Of a DNA stretch of 24,715 nucleotides, positions 24,031-24,715 are shown one piece after another. Numbering within the stretch: the stretch's first letter is position 1; each line of letters opens with the position of its first letter. The translations under genes and the position numbers were made by a program. This stretch comes from JAYOFM01 sp038117225 (GTDB taxonomy: Bacteria; Pseudomonadota; Alphaproteobacteria; Rhodospirillales; Casp-alpha2). Under the pieces are notes generated by a model. That model was not told the DNA's origin. It was given only the letters and a program-made list of their open reading frames with translations, and made no database searches. The stretch spans positions 1 through 24,715 of the forward strand of contig JAYOFM010000051.1 in NCBI GenBank assembly GCA_038117225.1, given 5' to 3'.

Positions 24031-24715
24031 TCACGAGCATCCGGTCGTTCCGCCGCAGGTGTTACATTTCAGGCAGGTGCCGTTGCGGACGAGCGTAAAG
24101 TTGCCGCACTCGCCACATGGATCACCTTCGTACCCCTTCATTCGCGCTTCACGGACGGCGCCCATCTGCATGTCCGTGGCGTCCATCACCTCCTCGGATA
24201 CGCTGACGGTTTCATGCATTTCCGTCGTCACTAGTTGCGTGACGCCGCTGGTGGTGCTGTCGGCGCGGGCTTCCTTGACAATCGTATCCCGCGTCCCGTC
24301 GATGACGCGGAACTTGGAGCGCACGTAGCCTTGGCTGGCGAACATCGGGACCGTTCCGGCCTGGCCATCGCCGCGTTTCAACATGCCTTCATCCGAGCCA
24401 CTGCCGAGACTGTCCGGATGCAGGTCGGCCGGTTCCACGTGGGCGAGATCGTTGCGCCCGAGATAGCTGACCGCCAGTTCACGGAAGATATAGTCGAGGA
24501 TCGATGTCGCCATCTTAATCGTGTCGTTGCCCTTGACGATGCCCGACGGCTCAAACCGGGTGAACGTAAAGGCTTCCACGTATTCCTCCAGCGGCACGCC
24601 GTATTGCAGCCCGATGGAGATGGCGATGGCGAAGTTGTTCATCAACGAGCGGAAGGCCGCGCCTTCCTTGTGCATGTCGATGAAGATTTCCGCGAGGCGT
24701 CCTTCCTCGTATTCG
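24031..24715 (-). CDS. nrdJ: Vitamin B12-dependent class II ribonucleotide reductase, C-terminal part
   Basis: The last about 227 residues of NrdJ; the 5' part lies beyond the window edge. The enzyme reduces ribonucleotides to deoxyribonucleotides with adenosylcobalamin as radical source and works with or without oxygen. Visible parts are EYEEGRLAEIFIDMHKEG-type barrel end, SLMNNFAIAISIGLQYGVPLEEYVEAFTFTRFEPSG, GNDTIKMATSILDYIFRELAVSYLGR, a variable linker, and the zinc-ribbon-like tail CGECGNFTLVRNGTCLKC followed by NTCGGTTGCS. The tail has the CxxC pairs that relay electrons from thioredoxin. The blocks are complete to the stop at 24031, so the protein end is intact. It ends at a strong terminator, so it is a separate transcript from the receiver-MBL gene. 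Confidence 0.95.
   Translation of the reverse strand, partial: EYEEGRLAEIFIDMHKEGAAFRSLMNNFAIAISIGLQYGVPLEEYVEAFTFTRFEPSGIVKGNDTIKMATSILDYIFRELAVSYLGRNDLAHVEPADLHPDSLGSGSDEGMLKRGDGQAGTVPMFASQGYVRSKFRVIDGTRDTIVKEARADSTTSGVTQLVTTEMHETVSVSEEVMDATDMQMGAVREARMKGYEGDPCGECGNFTLVRNGTCLKCNTCGGTTGCS

Overview
The window reads as a stretch of alphaproteobacterial chromosome, most likely a Rhodospirillales-type organism. This rests on a MipZ-type division ATPase, a phasin (which implies polyhydroxyalkanoate granules), a ClpS-ClpA pair, a B12-dependent class II ribonucleotide reductase (NrdJ), moderately high GC and classical SD-led operons. No rRNA, tRNA, CRISPR array, transposase or phage gene is visible. 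Two runs of N (16692-16776 and 22900-22994) and a chimeric join near the left edge show that this is a draft or metagenome-type assembly.

Left part, minus strand (1-3143): an L-2-hydroxyglutarate oxidase-like flavoprotein, a secreted TIM-barrel glycosidase-like protein (TM1410/MJ1477, GH114-like) and an AMP-forming acyl-CoA ligase that breaks off at about base 94. There it is joined, in another frame, to a fragment of an unrelated FG-GAP repeat protein. Divergent to these, on the plus strand, are a secreted DUF3179 protein and a cytoplasmic molybdopterin/[4Fe-4S] oxidoreductase.

Centre (6421-12500, plus strand): mipZ, then a von Willebrand A-like protein and a membrane-anchored Tim14/Pam18-like J protein joined by a 1-base overlap. 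Next come galU, ugd and a phosphomannomutase/phosphoglucomutase, a compact cassette that makes sugar-phosphate and UDP-glucose/UDP-glucuronate precursors for surface polysaccharide. A convergent D,D-carboxypeptidase with a SPOR domain (12530-13795, minus) follows. An AT-rich 453-base region then carries a good promoter for the phasin gene, flanked by two copies of TGCAGTGC. Phasin, a terminator and clpS-clpA complete this part; clpA is interrupted only by an N run whose real size is probably about 2 bases.

Right part (17977-24715), all minus strand. Read in the direction of transcription: the 3' end of nrdJ with a strong terminator, a receiver/metallo-beta-lactamase fusion, a RidA-family protein, a BtuF-like cobalamin-binding protein without signal peptide, an acyltransferase of the COG3146 type, a secreted protein built of two copies of a four-cysteine domain, and, coupled to it by ATGA, a TPR-sulfotransferase gene. 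The sulfotransferase carries both a frameshift inside its PAPS-binding loop and an in-frame TGA near its C terminus, so it looks like a decaying pseudogene.

The items least explained by known biology are the duplicated four-cysteine secreted protein with its broken sulfotransferase partner, the mipZ/VWA/J-protein cluster, and the receiver-MBL fusion.
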